The notes beneath the pieces were generated by a model. That model saw only the letters and a list, made by a program, of their open reading frames with translations. It had not been told where the DNA came from and did not search any database. Positions 42,957 through 52,247 of a stretch of 64,000 nucleotides of DNA are shown piece by piece; position 1 is the first letter of the stretch; every line of letters starts with the position of its first letter. This DNA comes from Gemmatimonadota bacterium (GTDB taxonomy: Bacteria > Gemmatimonadota > Gemmatimonadetes > Gemmatimonadales > Gemmatimonadaceae). The position numbers were made by a program, and so were the translations under genes. Location: positions 310,001-374,000 of the forward strand of contig JAQBPX010000038.1 of NCBI GenBank assembly GCA_028287305.1. The letters run 5' to 3'.

Positions 42957-44426
42957 ATGCCCATACCGTTCGCTGGCCGCCTGCTTTCAATTGCCCTTTT
43001 CGCGATCGCGCTGGCCGTCCCCGCCGCGGCGCGCGCCCAGCTCACCTCGCCCGACACTGCGCACTGGACCTGGAGCGACCTTCGTTCCCAGCCTGCGGTG
43101 GACACGAGCCAGCTGCGATGGCTGGAGGACAACGTGCCGATCGATGAGGCGCACGCGCTGCTCTCGCGCATTGGCCAACTGTCGCAGCCCGCGGCCATCC
43201 AGATGCTGCCGTCGTTGAGCTACCTGGAGGGAAACCAGTCGTCGCGCTCGCTGCGCCTGCTCGCCGATTCGCTGGCGATCCGCCCCGCGGCGGGGTGGGC
43301 AGGCCAGGTTCGCATCGCGTACTTCCTTGCCCGCTCGCGCAAGGTAATTCTCGACAACGCCAGCGGCTCGACATACCAGCCAAGGTTCTCGGGCACGCCT
43401 TTCTCCCTGCCGGCTCCTCCCTCGGCCAAGCCCCAGCCTGGCGCCGCAGTGGCGCTCTCGCTCGACTTCGCCCCCGCCGAAACGCTGCTGGCGATCATCG
43501 GCACGCCCGACATTCCATATCACGACGCGCTCGCGCGCATCAGCACGCCCGCGTTCGACGCACTGGTGATTCACCATGGCCAGTCGTTCTACGACATTAC
43601 CCTCACGCGCGAGCAGCTGGCGCTGAACCTGGTCCATGCCTCCAGCACGCAGCCGCTGGACGAGCTCTATCGCTATGCGCGCCCCGGCGGCTTCTATCAC
43701 TTCGCCGACGTGCGCGAGAACGCCGATCGCTATCGCGCTCTCTTCGCCACCCTTGCCGCGCACCGGGAGGACATCGCCCGGTACCTCAACGCATCCCTGT
43801 CGCCGTATCTCCCCGCAGGCACGCGCATCGACCGGCGCGTGAGCTTCTACTTCGACGACCTCTCGGACGGATGGGGGTACAACGACATCGCCGCCGTGCC
43901 CCTGGAGTACTACAAGGACGACTTCGCGCGCATGTTCAACACCATGGTGCACGAGACCTTCCACGCGGCCCAGGCCGCGGTGCGCCGCACCTCCACGCCC
44001 CCCGCGCGGCGCCTGCCGACCGAGGCCGACTCCGCCATCGCCCAGGCATTCAGCTACGTGCTGGGCGAGGGCACGGCTAACTACCTCGCGCCCACGCTGG
44101 CCCGCTCCGCCGCGTCGGCCGACAGCATGAGCCGCGCCGGCGCCGCCATCCTCGCCGAGCTCGTGGCCATGCGCGGCGGCGACTGGAATGCCGCGCGCGC
44201 GCAGGAGCTGCTCAACCGGGGTGTGGCCGGCGGCGGCCCCTTCTACTGGCTGGGCGCTGCCATGGCGCGCGAGCTCGTCGCGCGCGATGGGCCCGCTGCC
44301 ATCGGACGCCTGCTGCAGTCCGACGGCCTGGCATTCGCGCAGGCGTACATCAGCCGCGTCCGGCCAGCATTGCTGCTGTCTGAGCCGGTGCGTGAAGCGG
44401 TGCGGCAGCTGGCGGTCACGCCGTAG
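42957..44426 (+). CDS. DUF5700-type putative zinc metalloprotease, exported
   Basis: A 489-aa protein with signal peptide ending VPAAARAQ. The zinc motif HETFH is at His332/Glu333/His336 with EGTANY (Glu371) as third ligand, 38 residues beyond the HExxH, as in the paralogue at 8180-9286 (about 40 residues). The N-terminal 190 residues are additional compared with that paralogue. It should act outside the cytoplasm. Divergent from the amidohydrolase operon; a strong inverted repeat follows its stop. Confidence 0.72.
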   Translation: MPIPFAGRLLSIALFAIALAVPAAARAQLTSPDTAHWTWSDLRSQPAVDTSQLRWLEDNVPIDEAHALLSRIGQLSQPAAIQMLPSLSYLEGNQSSRSLRLLADSLAIRPAAGWAGQVRIAYFLARSRKVILDNASGSTYQPRFSGTPFSLPAPPSAKPQPGAAVALSLDFAPAETLLAIIGTPDIPYHDALARISTPAFDALVIHHGQSFYDITLTREQLALNLVHASSTQPLDELYRYARPGGFYHFADVRENADRYRALFATLAAHREDIARYLNASLSPYLPAGTRIDRRVSFYFDDLSDGWGYNDIAAVPLEYYKDDFARMFNTMVHETFHAAQAAVRRTSTPPARRLPTEADSAIAQAFSYVLGEGTANYLAPTLARSAASADSMSRAGAAILAELVAMRGGDWNAARAQELLNRGVAGGGPFYWLGAAMARELVARDGPAAIGRLLQSDGLAFAQAYISRVRPALLLSEPVREAVRQLAVTP

Positions 44427-44462
44427 GGCCGCGCCACTTCCTACCCCTTCCAGACATTACCC

Positions 44463-44490
44463 GTACCTCACCCGGCGCTGGGTGAGGTAC
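44463..44490. repeat. Perfect inverted repeat (11-bp arms, 6-base loop)
   Basis: GTACCTCACCC (44463-44473) and GGGTGAGGTAC (44480-44490) are exact complements around GGCGCT. The site lies 36 bases after the DUF5700 stop and 45 bases before the BNR gene start. There is no T run, so it may be a factor-binding site or a processing/terminating hairpin for the upstream gene. Confidence 0.65.
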
Positions 44491-44535
44491 ATCTACGATC
44501 TGCACTATCATCCCCGGCCGATCGTTCGACAGTTC

Positions 44536-45930
44536 ATGGCTACATACACCTGCCTCCGCCACTGCGCCACGCTGGCCGCCCTCGTGCTCGGCGGCAGCGC
44601 ACGCGCACGCTCTCAGTCACCTGCCCTGGCCGCAGCCTCCGTCAGCGTTGACGTCGGCCCCGATCGCCCGCTCGTTGCCGACCTTCCCGCCTCGCCGCTG
44701 GTCGAGCCGCACCTGAGTGCGAGCCCCAGCGACCCCGCGCACCTGCTCGTGGGCGTCACCGTGGTGCAGTCTGCCGACAACGCGTCGCGCTCCTGCGCGG
44801 CGCTGGTCTCACGAGACTCCGGCCTCACGTGGGCCCGCCACGACTTTGCCACGCGCGATTGCGGCGACGCCTGGACCGCCTTCCGCGGTGACGGCACTGC
44901 TTTCATCTCAATGCTCGGCTCCCCGAGCGACAGCCTGTCCTCGCTCATCGAGCTCTACTCCTCCGCAGACGGAGGCGCCCGCTGGACGCCGGCCAGCCAG
45001 CGCGTTGCTGGCGTCCACGATCATCCCACGCTGGCGGTCGCGCGCACGGGCGGGACAAGCAGCGGTGCGGTGTACCTCACCTCCGAGGAGCAGCTGCGCG
45101 ATGCGGACCGCCACTCCCGCAGCGCCCTCTCGGTCGCACGCGCCGACGCGACGTCCGTCGCCTTCCAGGCCGTCGGCGCAGTCATCGCCAGCAGCGTGGC
45201 CATGACTGCGATGAATGCCGTCGTGCTTTCCGATGGCGCCCTGGTGGCCGCCTTCAGTGATTATGGGCGATCACTTCCCGACGGTGGTTCGGCGAGGCTG
45301 TCCACGTCGCGCGACTGGATGGTGACCTCGCGCGACGGAGGCGCCACCTTCGCCGCACCCACCCTCATCAGCGAAAGCTGTGGCTACTCCTTTCCGGTGC
45401 TGGCCGCAGACGCCTCGGCCACGGACACGCGCGACCGCCTCTACTGGGTGTGCAACACGCGCGCGTTCGACCGCATCTACCTGCACGCTTCCGGCGACCG
45501 GGGCGAGCGCTGGACCGATCCCATGGCCGTGAATGGTTCGGCCGATCGCGAGCCCTACGTGAGAACGCCATCAGTGGCCGTGAACAACCAGGGCATCGTC
45601 GCCGTGAGCTGGTACGATGCACGCGGCACCGGCTCGCGCTATCGCGGCATCTATCGCTGCCAGAACCTCTGGTTCACCGCTTCCGGCGACGGTGGCCGCA
45701 CCTTCGCCAGTCCCGTCAAGGTGTCGTCGGCGCCCAACTGTCCGGACACGCCGGGCAATGGAGAGGCCGGACGCCGCTGGCCCGCCGGGGGTGACTACCA
45801 TGGCCTCGCCGCCGGGGCCGACGGGCGCTTTCACCTGGTGTGGGCCGACAGCCGCTCGGGCGTGTACCAGCTTCGCACCGCCACGATCCGCGTGAGCGAC
45901 TCCAGGGCCGTGCCATCGCGCTCCCCTTGA
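44536..45930 (+). CDS. BNR-repeat (sialidase-like) exported protein
   Basis: A 464-aa protein with a signal peptide ending ARARSQ. Five Asp-box motifs are visible: SRDSGLTW, SADGGARW, SRDGGATF, SGDRGERW and SGDGGRTF. They mark a beta-propeller of the sialidase/BNR class. The catalytic Arg triad and Asp of true sialidases are not evident, so it may be a non-enzymatic propeller or a different glycosidase. Several Cys suggest disulfides. It ends 52 bases before a PadR gene, whose promoter overlaps its final codons. Confidence 0.75.
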   Translation: MATYTCLRHCATLAALVLGGSARARSQSPALAAASVSVDVGPDRPLVADLPASPLVEPHLSASPSDPAHLLVGVTVVQSADNASRSCAALVSRDSGLTWARHDFATRDCGDAWTAFRGDGTAFISMLGSPSDSLSSLIELYSSADGGARWTPASQRVAGVHDHPTLAVARTGGTSSGAVYLTSEEQLRDADRHSRSALSVARADATSVAFQAVGAVIASSVAMTAMNAVVLSDGALVAAFSDYGRSLPDGGSARLSTSRDWMVTSRDGGATFAAPTLISESCGYSFPVLAADASATDTRDRLYWVCNTRAFDRIYLHASGDRGERWTDPMAVNGSADREPYVRTPSVAVNNQGIVAVSWYDARGTGSRYRGIYRCQNLWFTASGDGGRTFASPVKVSSAPNCPDTPGNGEAGRRWPAGGDYHGLAAGADGRFHLVWADSRSGVYQLRTATIRVSDSRAVPSRSP

Positions 45931-45982
45931 CACCCTAGGGGAACGCCCCTATCCTCTCCCCCAGACAAACTAGGGGAGACCC
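45927..45982 (+). promoter_or_regulatory. Consensus-like promoter with palindromic candidate PadR operator
   Basis: TTGACA (45927-45932) and TATCCT (45950-45955) are separated by exactly 17 bases, close to the sigma-70 ideal. The spacer contains the palindrome CCCTAGGG (45933-45940), and a half-site CTAGGGG recurs at 45970-45976 just before the PadR start, where it also supplies the AGGGGAG ribosome site. Repression by the encoded PadR through these sites is inferred. Confidence 0.65.
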
Positions 45983-46327
45983 ATGCCGCGCCCGCCACTC
46001 GCCCTCCTCCAGGGCACCCTCGACGTCATCGTCCTCAAGACGCTCTCCTGGGGACCCATGCACGGCTACGCCATCGCCCGGTGGATCCAGCAGGTGACTG
46101 ACGACGCCCTCCGCGTGGAGGAAGGCTCGCTCTACCCTGCCCTCTACCGCATGGAGAACCGCGGCCTCGTGAAGGCCGAGTGGGGGCTGAGCGAGAACAA
46201 TCGCCGCGCCAAATACTATCGCCTCACCGCCGCCGGCAAGCGACAGCTGGTGGAGGAATCCACCAGCTGGTCCCACTTCGCCCACGCGCTCGGCAAGATC
46301 CTCACGGCCACGCAGCAGCCCGCGTAA
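45983..46327 (+). CDS. PadR-family transcriptional regulator
   Basis: A 114-aa winged-helix protein with [49 protein letters not shown] and [17 protein letters not shown], the PadR signature. It is closely similar in layout to the regulator at 28212-28547. It has a strong promoter and ribosome site, and the ADOP permease starts four bases after its stop. Expected to repress its own operon. Confidence 0.93.
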   Translation: MPRPPLALLQGTLDVIVLKTLSWGPMHGYAIARWIQQVTDDALRVEEGSLYPALYRMENRGLVKAEWGLSENNRRAKYYRLTAAGKRQLVEESTSWSHFAHALGKILTATQQPA

Positions 46328-46331
46328 CGCC

Positions 46332-48995
46332 ATGGACACCGAGCCCAAATGGCGCCGCTACCTCCGCTTCTGGGGCGCTGACGCACGCGCCGACGTGGAC
46401 GACGAGCTCCGCTTCCACATGGAGTCGCGCGTCGCTGAGCTCATCGCCACCGGCCTCACTCGCGAGCAGGCCACGCGCGAGGCCCAGCTGCGCTTCGGCG
46501 ACGTAGGCGACGTCACCCGCACGCTCCATCACCTCGCCCGCGAACGGGAGTCCACCATGCACCGCACGCAGTGGCTCGAGGCCATCCGGCAGGACCTCCG
46601 CTTCGCCGCCCGCCAGCTGCTCCGCAGCCCCGGCTTCACCACCATCGCCATCCTCACGTTGGCCCTCGGCATCGGCGCCAACAGCGCGATCTTCAGCGTG
46701 GTGTACTCGGTGCTGCTGCGCCCCCTGCCCTACGCGCACGCCGACCGCCTGCTCGACCTTCGCGAGCGCAACGGCGCCGAGGACACGCAGGGAATGGTCG
46801 TCACCACCGGCAACTTCGGCACCTGGCTCGAGCGCGCCCGCAGCTTCGACGCACTCGGCGCCCTCTCGTATGGCCGCTACACCCTGACCGGCAGCGGCGA
46901 CCCGCGCGCCCTCTCCGCCCTTCGCGTCACCGCCGGATACTGGAACGCACTCTACATCCCGCCCGCGCTCGGCCGCTACTTCGGCCCCGCCGAGGACGCG
47001 CCCGGCGCTCCCAATGTCGTGGTGATCTCGCACGCAACGTGGACCTCAGTATTCGGCGGCGACTCGTCCATCATCGGTCGCGCGATCTCGCTCAACGGCG
47101 AGCCCCACACGGTGGTGGGTGTCGCCGCCAGCGAGTACGAGCTCACGCCCAGCGCGCCCGCGCTGATCACGCCCATGGCGCTCACCCCCGCAGACCTGGC
47201 CGAGCATTCCGATCACGAGCTGGCGGTGGTGGGTCGCGTGCGCCAGGGAGTGAGCACCGAGGCTGCGCTGGCCGAGCTCACGCGCATCGAGACCGAGCTG
47301 GCGCGCGAGCATCCGCATGGCAACTTCGACGGACGCATCCTCGCCACCGCGTACCGCGACAAGGTGCTCGGCCCCATCCGTCCCCTGCTGCTGTTGCTGG
47401 GCGCGTCGGTGGCGCTGGTGCTGCTCATCGCCTGCGGCAACGTCACCAACCTGCTGCTCGCGCGCGCCGCGGTGCGCCAGCGCGAGATGGCCATTCGCGG
47501 CGCGCTCGGCGCCGCGCGCAGCCGCATCATCGCGCAGCTGCTGGTGGAGAGCGTGCTGCTGGCCGCGGCCGGCGCGGTCGCCGGCATTGCGGTCGCCGCG
47601 CTCGGCGTGCGGTTCCTGGTGAGTGGCGACTCGCTGGGAGTGCCGAGACTGCAGGACGCGTCCCTCAATGCGCCGGTGCTCGCCTTCACCGCCGGACTCG
47701 CGCTGCTCTGCGGCGTGGTGTTCGGGCTGGTGCCCGCGCTGCGCGCGTCGCGCACCGACCTGCAGTCGACGCTGCGCGCCAGCGGCAATCGCGGTGGCGG
47801 CGGCGTGCGCGAGCGTCTTCGCTCGGCGCTCGTGGTGGCGGAGATCGCGGTTGCGCTCGTGCTGCTCACAGGCGCGGGACTGCTGGTGCGGAGCGCGATG
47901 CTGCTGCAGCAGGTGCCGCCGGGCTTCTCCACCGACAACATCATAGTGGGCGGCATCGCGCTTCCGCAGGCGCGCTACGCAACCGACGCCGCGAAGGCCG
48001 CGGCGTTCGCCGAGCTGGTGGCGAATGCGGCGTCGGTGCCGGGAGTGGAGGCTGCGGCGCTCGTGTCGCGCATCCCGGTAGGCGGCCGCGGCTACGATTG
48101 CGGTGTGTCGGTGGAGGGCGCGGCCAGCAGCGCCACCGTGGATGCCAACGTGCGAAGTGCGACGCCCGGCTTCTTCTCGGCACTGGGCATTCCCCTGCTG
48201 CAGGGGCGGACCTTCGCGGCCACCGATGCGGTTGCGTCGCCGGCGGTGGTGACGATCAACGCGTCGTTGGCGAAGCGACTGTTCGGCGGCGCGAGCGCGA
48301 TCGGCCGCCGCATCTCCAACTGCGTGGGCGGCAAGGATGGGGCGCCCTTTTGGCGCGAGGTGGTGGGCGTCACCGGTGACCTGCACGCGCGCGGGCTGGG
48401 GGAGGGCGTGACGGACGAGGTCTACTTCCCGAACACGCAGCTGGTGGAGGGCGCCATGACGCTGGTGGTGCGCGGCGGGGTGCCGGTGTCGGGGCTCGTG
48501 CCGTCGCTGAGGCGAGTGGTGGCGGCCACCGATCCGCAGCTCGCGCTCTCGAGCGTGCGCACCATGGATGAGATCATGCGCAACGCGATGGCGACGCCGC
48601 GCTTCACCACCATGTTGCTGCTCTCACTGGCGCTCACTGGCCTGGTGCTGGCCGCGGTGGGCATCTATGGAGTGATCGCCTACCTGGTGACGCAGCGCGA
48701 GCAGGAGATCGGCATCCGCATGGCGCTGGGCGCGCGGGCGTCGAGCGTGGTGGGGATGCTGGTGCGCCAGGGCCTCGTGCTGGCCGTGCTCGGAGTGGCG
48801 ATCGGTGCGATGGCGAGCGTGGTCGCGACGCGCTCGATGGCGTCGATGCTCTATGGAGTGACGGCGCACGACCCGCTCACGTTTGGCGCGGTAGCGACGC
48901 TGCTGGTGGTTGTGGCGGTGGTGGCGAGTGTGGTGCCGGCGAGAAGGGCAACGAGGCTGGATCCGCTGGCGGCGTTGCGGGGGGCATCGGGATAG
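46332..48995 (+). CDS. ADOP-type ABC transporter permease (FtsX/MacB-like)
   Basis: An 887-aa membrane protein with the ADOP N-terminal cytoplasmic segment ([19 protein letters not shown]...RFGDVGDV), a first MacB/FtsX half with helix [21 protein letters not shown], a periplasmic MacB_PCD domain and a helix trio ([25 protein letters not shown]), and a second half ending [16 protein letters not shown] and [16 protein letters not shown]. The pattern is the same as in the 25.5 kb permease. No ATPase gene is adjacent, so the partner is encoded elsewhere. Such transporters are thought to move lipids, peptides or antibiotics; substrate unknown. Confidence 0.92.
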   Translation: MDTEPKWRRYLRFWGADARADVDDELRFHMESRVAELIATGLTREQATREAQLRFGDVGDVTRTLHHLARERESTMHRTQWLEAIRQDLRFAARQLLRSPGFTTIAILTLALGIGANSAIFSVVYSVLLRPLPYAHADRLLDLRERNGAEDTQGMVVTTGNFGTWLERARSFDALGALSYGRYTLTGSGDPRALSALRVTAGYWNALYIPPALGRYFGPAEDAPGAPNVVVISHATWTSVFGGDSSIIGRAISLNGEPHTVVGVAASEYELTPSAPALITPMALTPADLAEHSDHELAVVGRVRQGVSTEAALAELTRIETELAREHPHGNFDGRILATAYRDKVLGPIRPLLLLLGASVALVLLIACGNVTNLLLARAAVRQREMAIRGALGAARSRIIAQLLVESVLLAAAGAVAGIAVAALGVRFLVSGDSLGVPRLQDASLNAPVLAFTAGLALLCGVVFGLVPALRASRTDLQSTLRASGNRGGGGVRERLRSALVVAEIAVALVLLTGAGLLVRSAMLLQQVPPGFSTDNIIVGGIALPQARYATDAAKAAAFAELVANAASVPGVEAAALVSRIPVGGRGYDCGVSVEGAASSATVDANVRSATPGFFSALGIPLLQGRTFAATDAVASPAVVTINASLAKRLFGGASAIGRRISNCVGGKDGAPFWREVVGVTGDLHARGLGEGVTDEVYFPNTQLVEGAMTLVVRGGVPVSGLVPSLRRVVAATDPQLALSSVRTMDEIMRNAMATPRFTTMLLLSLALTGLVLAAVGIYGVIAYLVTQREQEIGIRMALGARASSVVGMLVRQGLVLAVLGVAIGAMASVVATRSMASMLYGVTAHDPLTFGAVATLLVVVAVVASVVPARRATRLDPLAALRGASG

Positions 48996-49290
48996 CATCC
49001 TCGTCAGGGCAGATCTTCACGACCGTTTCCCGCTAACAGTATGCCAAACGTTCCCGTCGAATGCACCACGGCTCCCGCCGCTCAAGCAGTCTTGCGATGG
49101 ACAACGGTGCTGCGGTCGAAGGGGAGTGGCGGCGTGGGTGCGCCGAGCCACGCGCGCAGTATGCCGTGGAGGCCCGCGCCCGCCGATGGCGCGCGTGGGG
49201 AAGGCCGCAAGGAACCGGGCCGGCCGGATGCGGCAAGGAACTGAAACGGCCCGCCGACTTCGGCGGGCCGTTCAGTGCTCTGGAGTTGAA
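48996..49290. other. Intergenic region, no gene recognised
   Basis: About 295 bases follow the ADOP permease. Short open frames occur on both strands without a ribosome site or recognisable product. The only clear element is a GC-rich hairpin near the right end, annotated separately. Confidence 0.5.
49245..49272 (-). terminator. Hairpin terminator of the protease gene
   Basis: AACGGCCCGCCG (49245-49256) pairs perfectly with CGGCGGGCCGTT (49261-49272) around a four-base loop, and the stem can be extended by three pairs with one bulged A. On the minus strand it lies about 20 bases after the protease stop and is followed by TTTCAGTTCC, so it fits an intrinsic terminator for that gene; it may also stop plus-strand transcripts. 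Confidence 0.7.
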
Positions 49291-50445
49291 CTAATTGCCG
49301 TTCGAGATCTTGTAGTAGACCATTCCGGAACCGCTACTGCTTGTCCCAAAGCTAGACGCTACGATGTAGTACCGCGCCGTGCTAACGCTCGCACCCGGGT
49401 TCGTCGTGCCAGGATTCGGCGGTGTTGTCAACGGCGTTGCCGCCAGCACGCCGATGCTCGTGTCGGTAAACGACGTCGAGGTGGTTGTGCCTACGACCGT
49501 CCAGTTCTCCGTGATGGTCTGCGTCGGCCCGTTGTACAGCTGACGCCACACCGTGTACGTCGCGACATCCGGCGAGTTGGTGACCGTAACCCCGTATCCT
49601 GAGAGGTAGGCGTGCGACGACAGAACTCCCGGGGTGATCGTCGGTGTGCCCACAGTCGTTGCCGTGGTGAGGGTGAGCGTGTACCCGAGGTCTGCCTCGA
49701 TGTTCGACAGAGGGGAGTACACATACGACGAGGCGTAGTACAGGCCGCTGACTGTCGTCGTGGTGCCGCTCGTGGCAAACGCGCTCCCGTAGTACGTCAC
49801 GGCGTCGTCGCCGCTCCGGTAGAACACCGGCGAACCGCTGTCCCCTTGACCGATCTGGGCCCCGACGGTATTCACGCACTTGTACCACTTGGTCGTCTGC
49901 CCGGAGATTGGAGTCTGAATATCGACACACGTACCGCTGACCGTTCCCTCAGTCCAACCGGTCGTGCGCCCGACCCTATCCAGATACAGACCGGTCGACA
50001 CCGACCCGCGTCCCTCACCCCTGACCGCGAACCATCGGTGGTCCGTGTCGATAGTGACGTTGCATTCCCATTCGTAGCAGGTCAGTGCATTTATTGACGT
50101 CGTGCGGCCTATCCGTCCACGCCACCCCGTGGGCGATCCGAAGTAGGTGTACGTGTTAACATCCGCGTTTCTGGCTGCATGCTGCACGAGATTCTCCCAG
50201 AGGCTTGTTGTGGCTCCCGGATCGTCGCGTTCTCCAGCGATCGCAGCGCCGTTGTACACCAGCGTGTCGGGGGTGACCGACCACGCCGTGCTCGAGCAAT
50301 GCGAATTGAGAAGCAGCAGGTGGACGCCACCAGGCGTGTCAGCAAATGCGCTTACCGAACACCCGACATCCATCCCGGCGCCCAACTCGGTGGCCGAATT
50401 GTCGCGCAGCGTGGTGGGCGCTGACATCATCGCCGTTCGACTCAT
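49291..50445 (-). CDS. Chymotrypsin-like (S1-type) serine protease domain with C-terminal Ig-like domain, separated from its signal peptide
   Basis: A 384-aa product. The triad is visible: His49 in LLNSHCSS, Asp95 in RNADVNTYTY, and Ser203 in GQGDSGSPVF. Cys29 and Cys50 flank the His as in many S1 proteases. From about residue 270 a beta-rich Ig/FN3-like domain follows. The product has no signal peptide; the upstream 206-aa frame, which overlaps by ATGA, has a lipoprotein signal and a pro-region-like domain. The two are best read as one gene broken by a base loss in a C run (50452-50456), but true coupled translation is not excluded. Confidence 0.75.
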   Translation of the reverse strand: MSRTAMMSAPTTLRDNSATELGAGMDVGCSVSAFADTPGGVHLLLLNSHCSSTAWSVTPDTLVYNGAAIAGERDDPGATTSLWENLVQHAARNADVNTYTYFGSPTGWRGRIGRTTSINALTCYEWECNVTIDTDHRWFAVRGEGRGSVSTGLYLDRVGRTTGWTEGTVSGTCVDIQTPISGQTTKWYKCVNTVGAQIGQGDSGSPVFYRSGDDAVTYYGSAFATSGTTTTVSGLYYASSYVYSPLSNIEADLGYTLTLTTATTVGTPTITPGVLSSHAYLSGYGVTVTNSPDVATYTVWRQLYNGPTQTITENWTVVGTTTSTSFTDTSIGVLAATPLTTPPNPGTTNPGASVSTARYYIVASSFGTSSSGSGMVYYKISNGN

Positions 50446-51062
50446 CGCACGTCGGGGGCATCTGTCAGCTGGTATCCGGGGTTGCTGGTGATATCCAAAG
50501 CATTCGCCGGAATGCCCGCGGCGAGCAGGACCTGCTTCACACTGCTGTTTGCTGAGCCGAAGTGCGCCTCGTTTACTCCGACGCGCACGACGTTGTCTGC
50601 CTCGGCCAGGTCAATCGAGTTCACGTCGGGTAGGACTTCGAGACGCGCGAGGACGCGGTCACGGTAGTCGGCGAGCTCACCAAACGTGTACTTCGAGTGG
50701 CGATAGATGGTGGTACGACCGCGCGTGGTTGCTGGATCGATCGCTCCCGCGCTCACCCGGCGGTTGAGCGCACCAAGAGCGACGGGTCCTTTCGTAGTGT
50801 CGGCGACGAGGATGACGAGGCGTCCCTGTTTGTCGATATAGTGTCCTGCGTACTCGGGTACCTCGGTGGCAATCGCCGCAGCGGGACGCTCCTCGTTTCC
50901 ATGCGGCAGAACCTTGCTCGTTGCTACGCTTCGCGCCGCAGGCATCTGCGATGCTGGGGGAGAAAGTGCCTCCGGGACCTCACATGCGGTCGCATAGGCA
51001 CAAACGAGTACTGCACCGGCGAGAACGGCGTTTCGAAATAGCATTGGTTTTTTGGAGTACAC
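50442..51062 (-). CDS. Signal/pro-region part of the split serine protease, lipoprotein
   Basis: A 206-aa product beginning with a signal of lipoprotein type (FRNAVLAGAVLVCAYATAC). After a linker it has PEYAGHYIDKQGRLVILVADT and RDRVLARLEVLPDVNSIDLAEADNVVRVGV, which resemble pro-regions of alpha-lytic-type proteases. The frame ends TDAPDVR just where the protease domain begins in the next frame. Restoring one C gives a continuous protein of about 590 residues. Confidence 0.65.
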   Translation of the reverse strand: MYSKKPMLFRNAVLAGAVLVCAYATACEVPEALSPPASQMPAARSVATSKVLPHGNEERPAAAIATEVPEYAGHYIDKQGRLVILVADTTKGPVALGALNRRVSAGAIDPATTRGRTTIYRHSKYTFGELADYRDRVLARLEVLPDVNSIDLAEADNVVRVGVNEAHFGSANSSVKQVLLAAGIPANALDITSNPGYQLTDAPDVR

Positions 51063-51126
51063 GTTGCGCGCCGGTCGACGCGCAGAGGGAGGGGGCGAGC
51101 GGAATGCTCACCCTCGAGGAGTGGAA

Positions 51127-51495
51127 CTAGGGCGACTGCTGGAGCGGGACGGTGAGTTCGCGTGTGCTGATACTGCAACGCGGGTTCACGACGGTGAGGT
51201 TGTTCTGTTGCGAGGGAGAATATCCGGTCGCCCTGATTGTCAGGTCGAAGGTGCCGGCTCGCCGGAAGACGAGGATCTTGCCGCTGACAGCTTGTGTGCC
51301 TGGAATGGAGTCCAGTACTGCTCCATCTTGTCGGACGACCACGGAAGCGCGGTTGACGATACTCTGATTCGTGACCGCGTCGGTCACAGTAATTGCAAAC
51401 GACGGCCCGAGGGAGTCAGCGCAGCCTGTGCTCGAGTTGCAGGCGGCGCAAGCCAACAGCAGAAGTGGGGCAGACAGAAGGCGAGTGCTAAGCAT
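51127..51495 (-). CDS. Small lipoprotein with carboxypeptidase-regulatory-like domain
   Basis: A 122-aa lipoprotein (LLLLACAACNSS). The mature part is a single Ig-like fold: FAITVTDAVTNQSIVNRASVVV, GTFDLTIRATGYSPS and ISTRELTVPLQ, the pattern of carboxypeptidase-regulatory-like (CarboxypepD_reg) domains. The start at ATG 51495 is chosen for the signal; the frame extends further upstream without one. It is 64 bases upstream of the split protease gene on the same strand. Confidence 0.65.
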   Translation of the reverse strand: MLSTRLLSAPLLLLACAACNSSTGCADSLGPSFAITVTDAVTNQSIVNRASVVVRQDGAVLDSIPGTQAVSGKILVFRRAGTFDLTIRATGYSPSQQNNLTVVNPRCSISTRELTVPLQQSP

Positions 51496-51578
51496 GAATA
51501 AATGGATTTGCGACAATGACCGTTGCCGGCGTCGGCACATAGGAACTGTACCAGTCACTGCGGTAAACACAAGAGTTT

Positions 51579-51640
51579 GTGAGACGCTGCGTAACGATGA
51601 ATGTTGTAAGGATTGCCGGGCGTGAGACGCTGCGAAACGA
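51579..51640 (+). repeat. 19-bp direct repeat pair
   Basis: GTGAGACGCTGCGTAACGA (51579-51597) and GTGAGACGCTGCGAAACGA (51622-51640) differ at one base and start 43 bases apart, about four helical turns. They lie upstream of the minus-strand lipoprotein/protease genes and beside the IS3 remnant. They could be regulator-binding sites or remnants of an insertion. Confidence 0.5.
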
Positions 51641-51763
51641 ATTCGTCCCTGACACACCATTTGCTCGGAACTTCGGCTATTTAGCTGTCTGGCGACTCAC
51701 GAGAAACGGTGATTCGATCTCCGCGTCTAGCACCTCTGAGGTGCAAGCGATGAGAATGCGCGA

Positions 51764-52230
51764 TTATCTAGCGAACGAATCCCGCTCGACGCGTTTCGTC
51801 TCGATCCGGCGCCTCCGGATCTGCTCCCGCGCGAGATGGCGCCACAGCTTGTGGACGCCGTACACGCTGCGCGACGCCTGCCGGGCACGCCAGATCTCGA
51901 CGAGGGGCTGTTCATCCCGCTACGCGCGTGCGGGACGACGCAGCAGATCGCACCGGCGGGCGCGGTGCTCGTAGTGGAGCACCGCGGCTGCGAAATACGC
52001 GGAAGCTTTGCGTAGGGTCTCGTTCGTGCGCCGGAGCTCGCGATTGTCTCGTTCAGCGCTTTGATCCGATCCTCATCGGCCCGGGTCGGGCCGGCTCGCA
52101 GCCCCGTCTCGCGCACCGCCTCGCGCACCCACCGCCGCAGCTTTTCCTTCGTGCACCCGAGCTTCGGAGCGATCGCGCGGATCGCGGGCCACCGCGCCGG
52201 GTAGGCGGGTAGCCACCTGCCCCAGAGAAT
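51764..52230 (-). mobile_element. Decayed IS3-family insertion sequence (orfA and start of orfB)
   Basis: Reading on the minus strand from about 52230: an OrfA helix-turn-helix (YPARWPAIRAIAPKLGCT) followed by KEKLRRWVREAVRETGLRAGPTRADEDRIKALN is split over several blocks; after a frameshift comes NRELRRTNETLRKASAYFAA, the leucine-zipper region. A further frame has VEIWRARQASRSVYGVHKLWRHLARE, the beginning of an IS3 OrfB, ending at TAA 51766-51764. The first 20 or so OrfA residues and the DDE catalytic part of OrfB are missing. No terminal inverted repeats were found. It is a non-functional remnant. Confidence 0.8.
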
Positions 52231-52247
52231 CGCGTTAGCTTGGAAGG

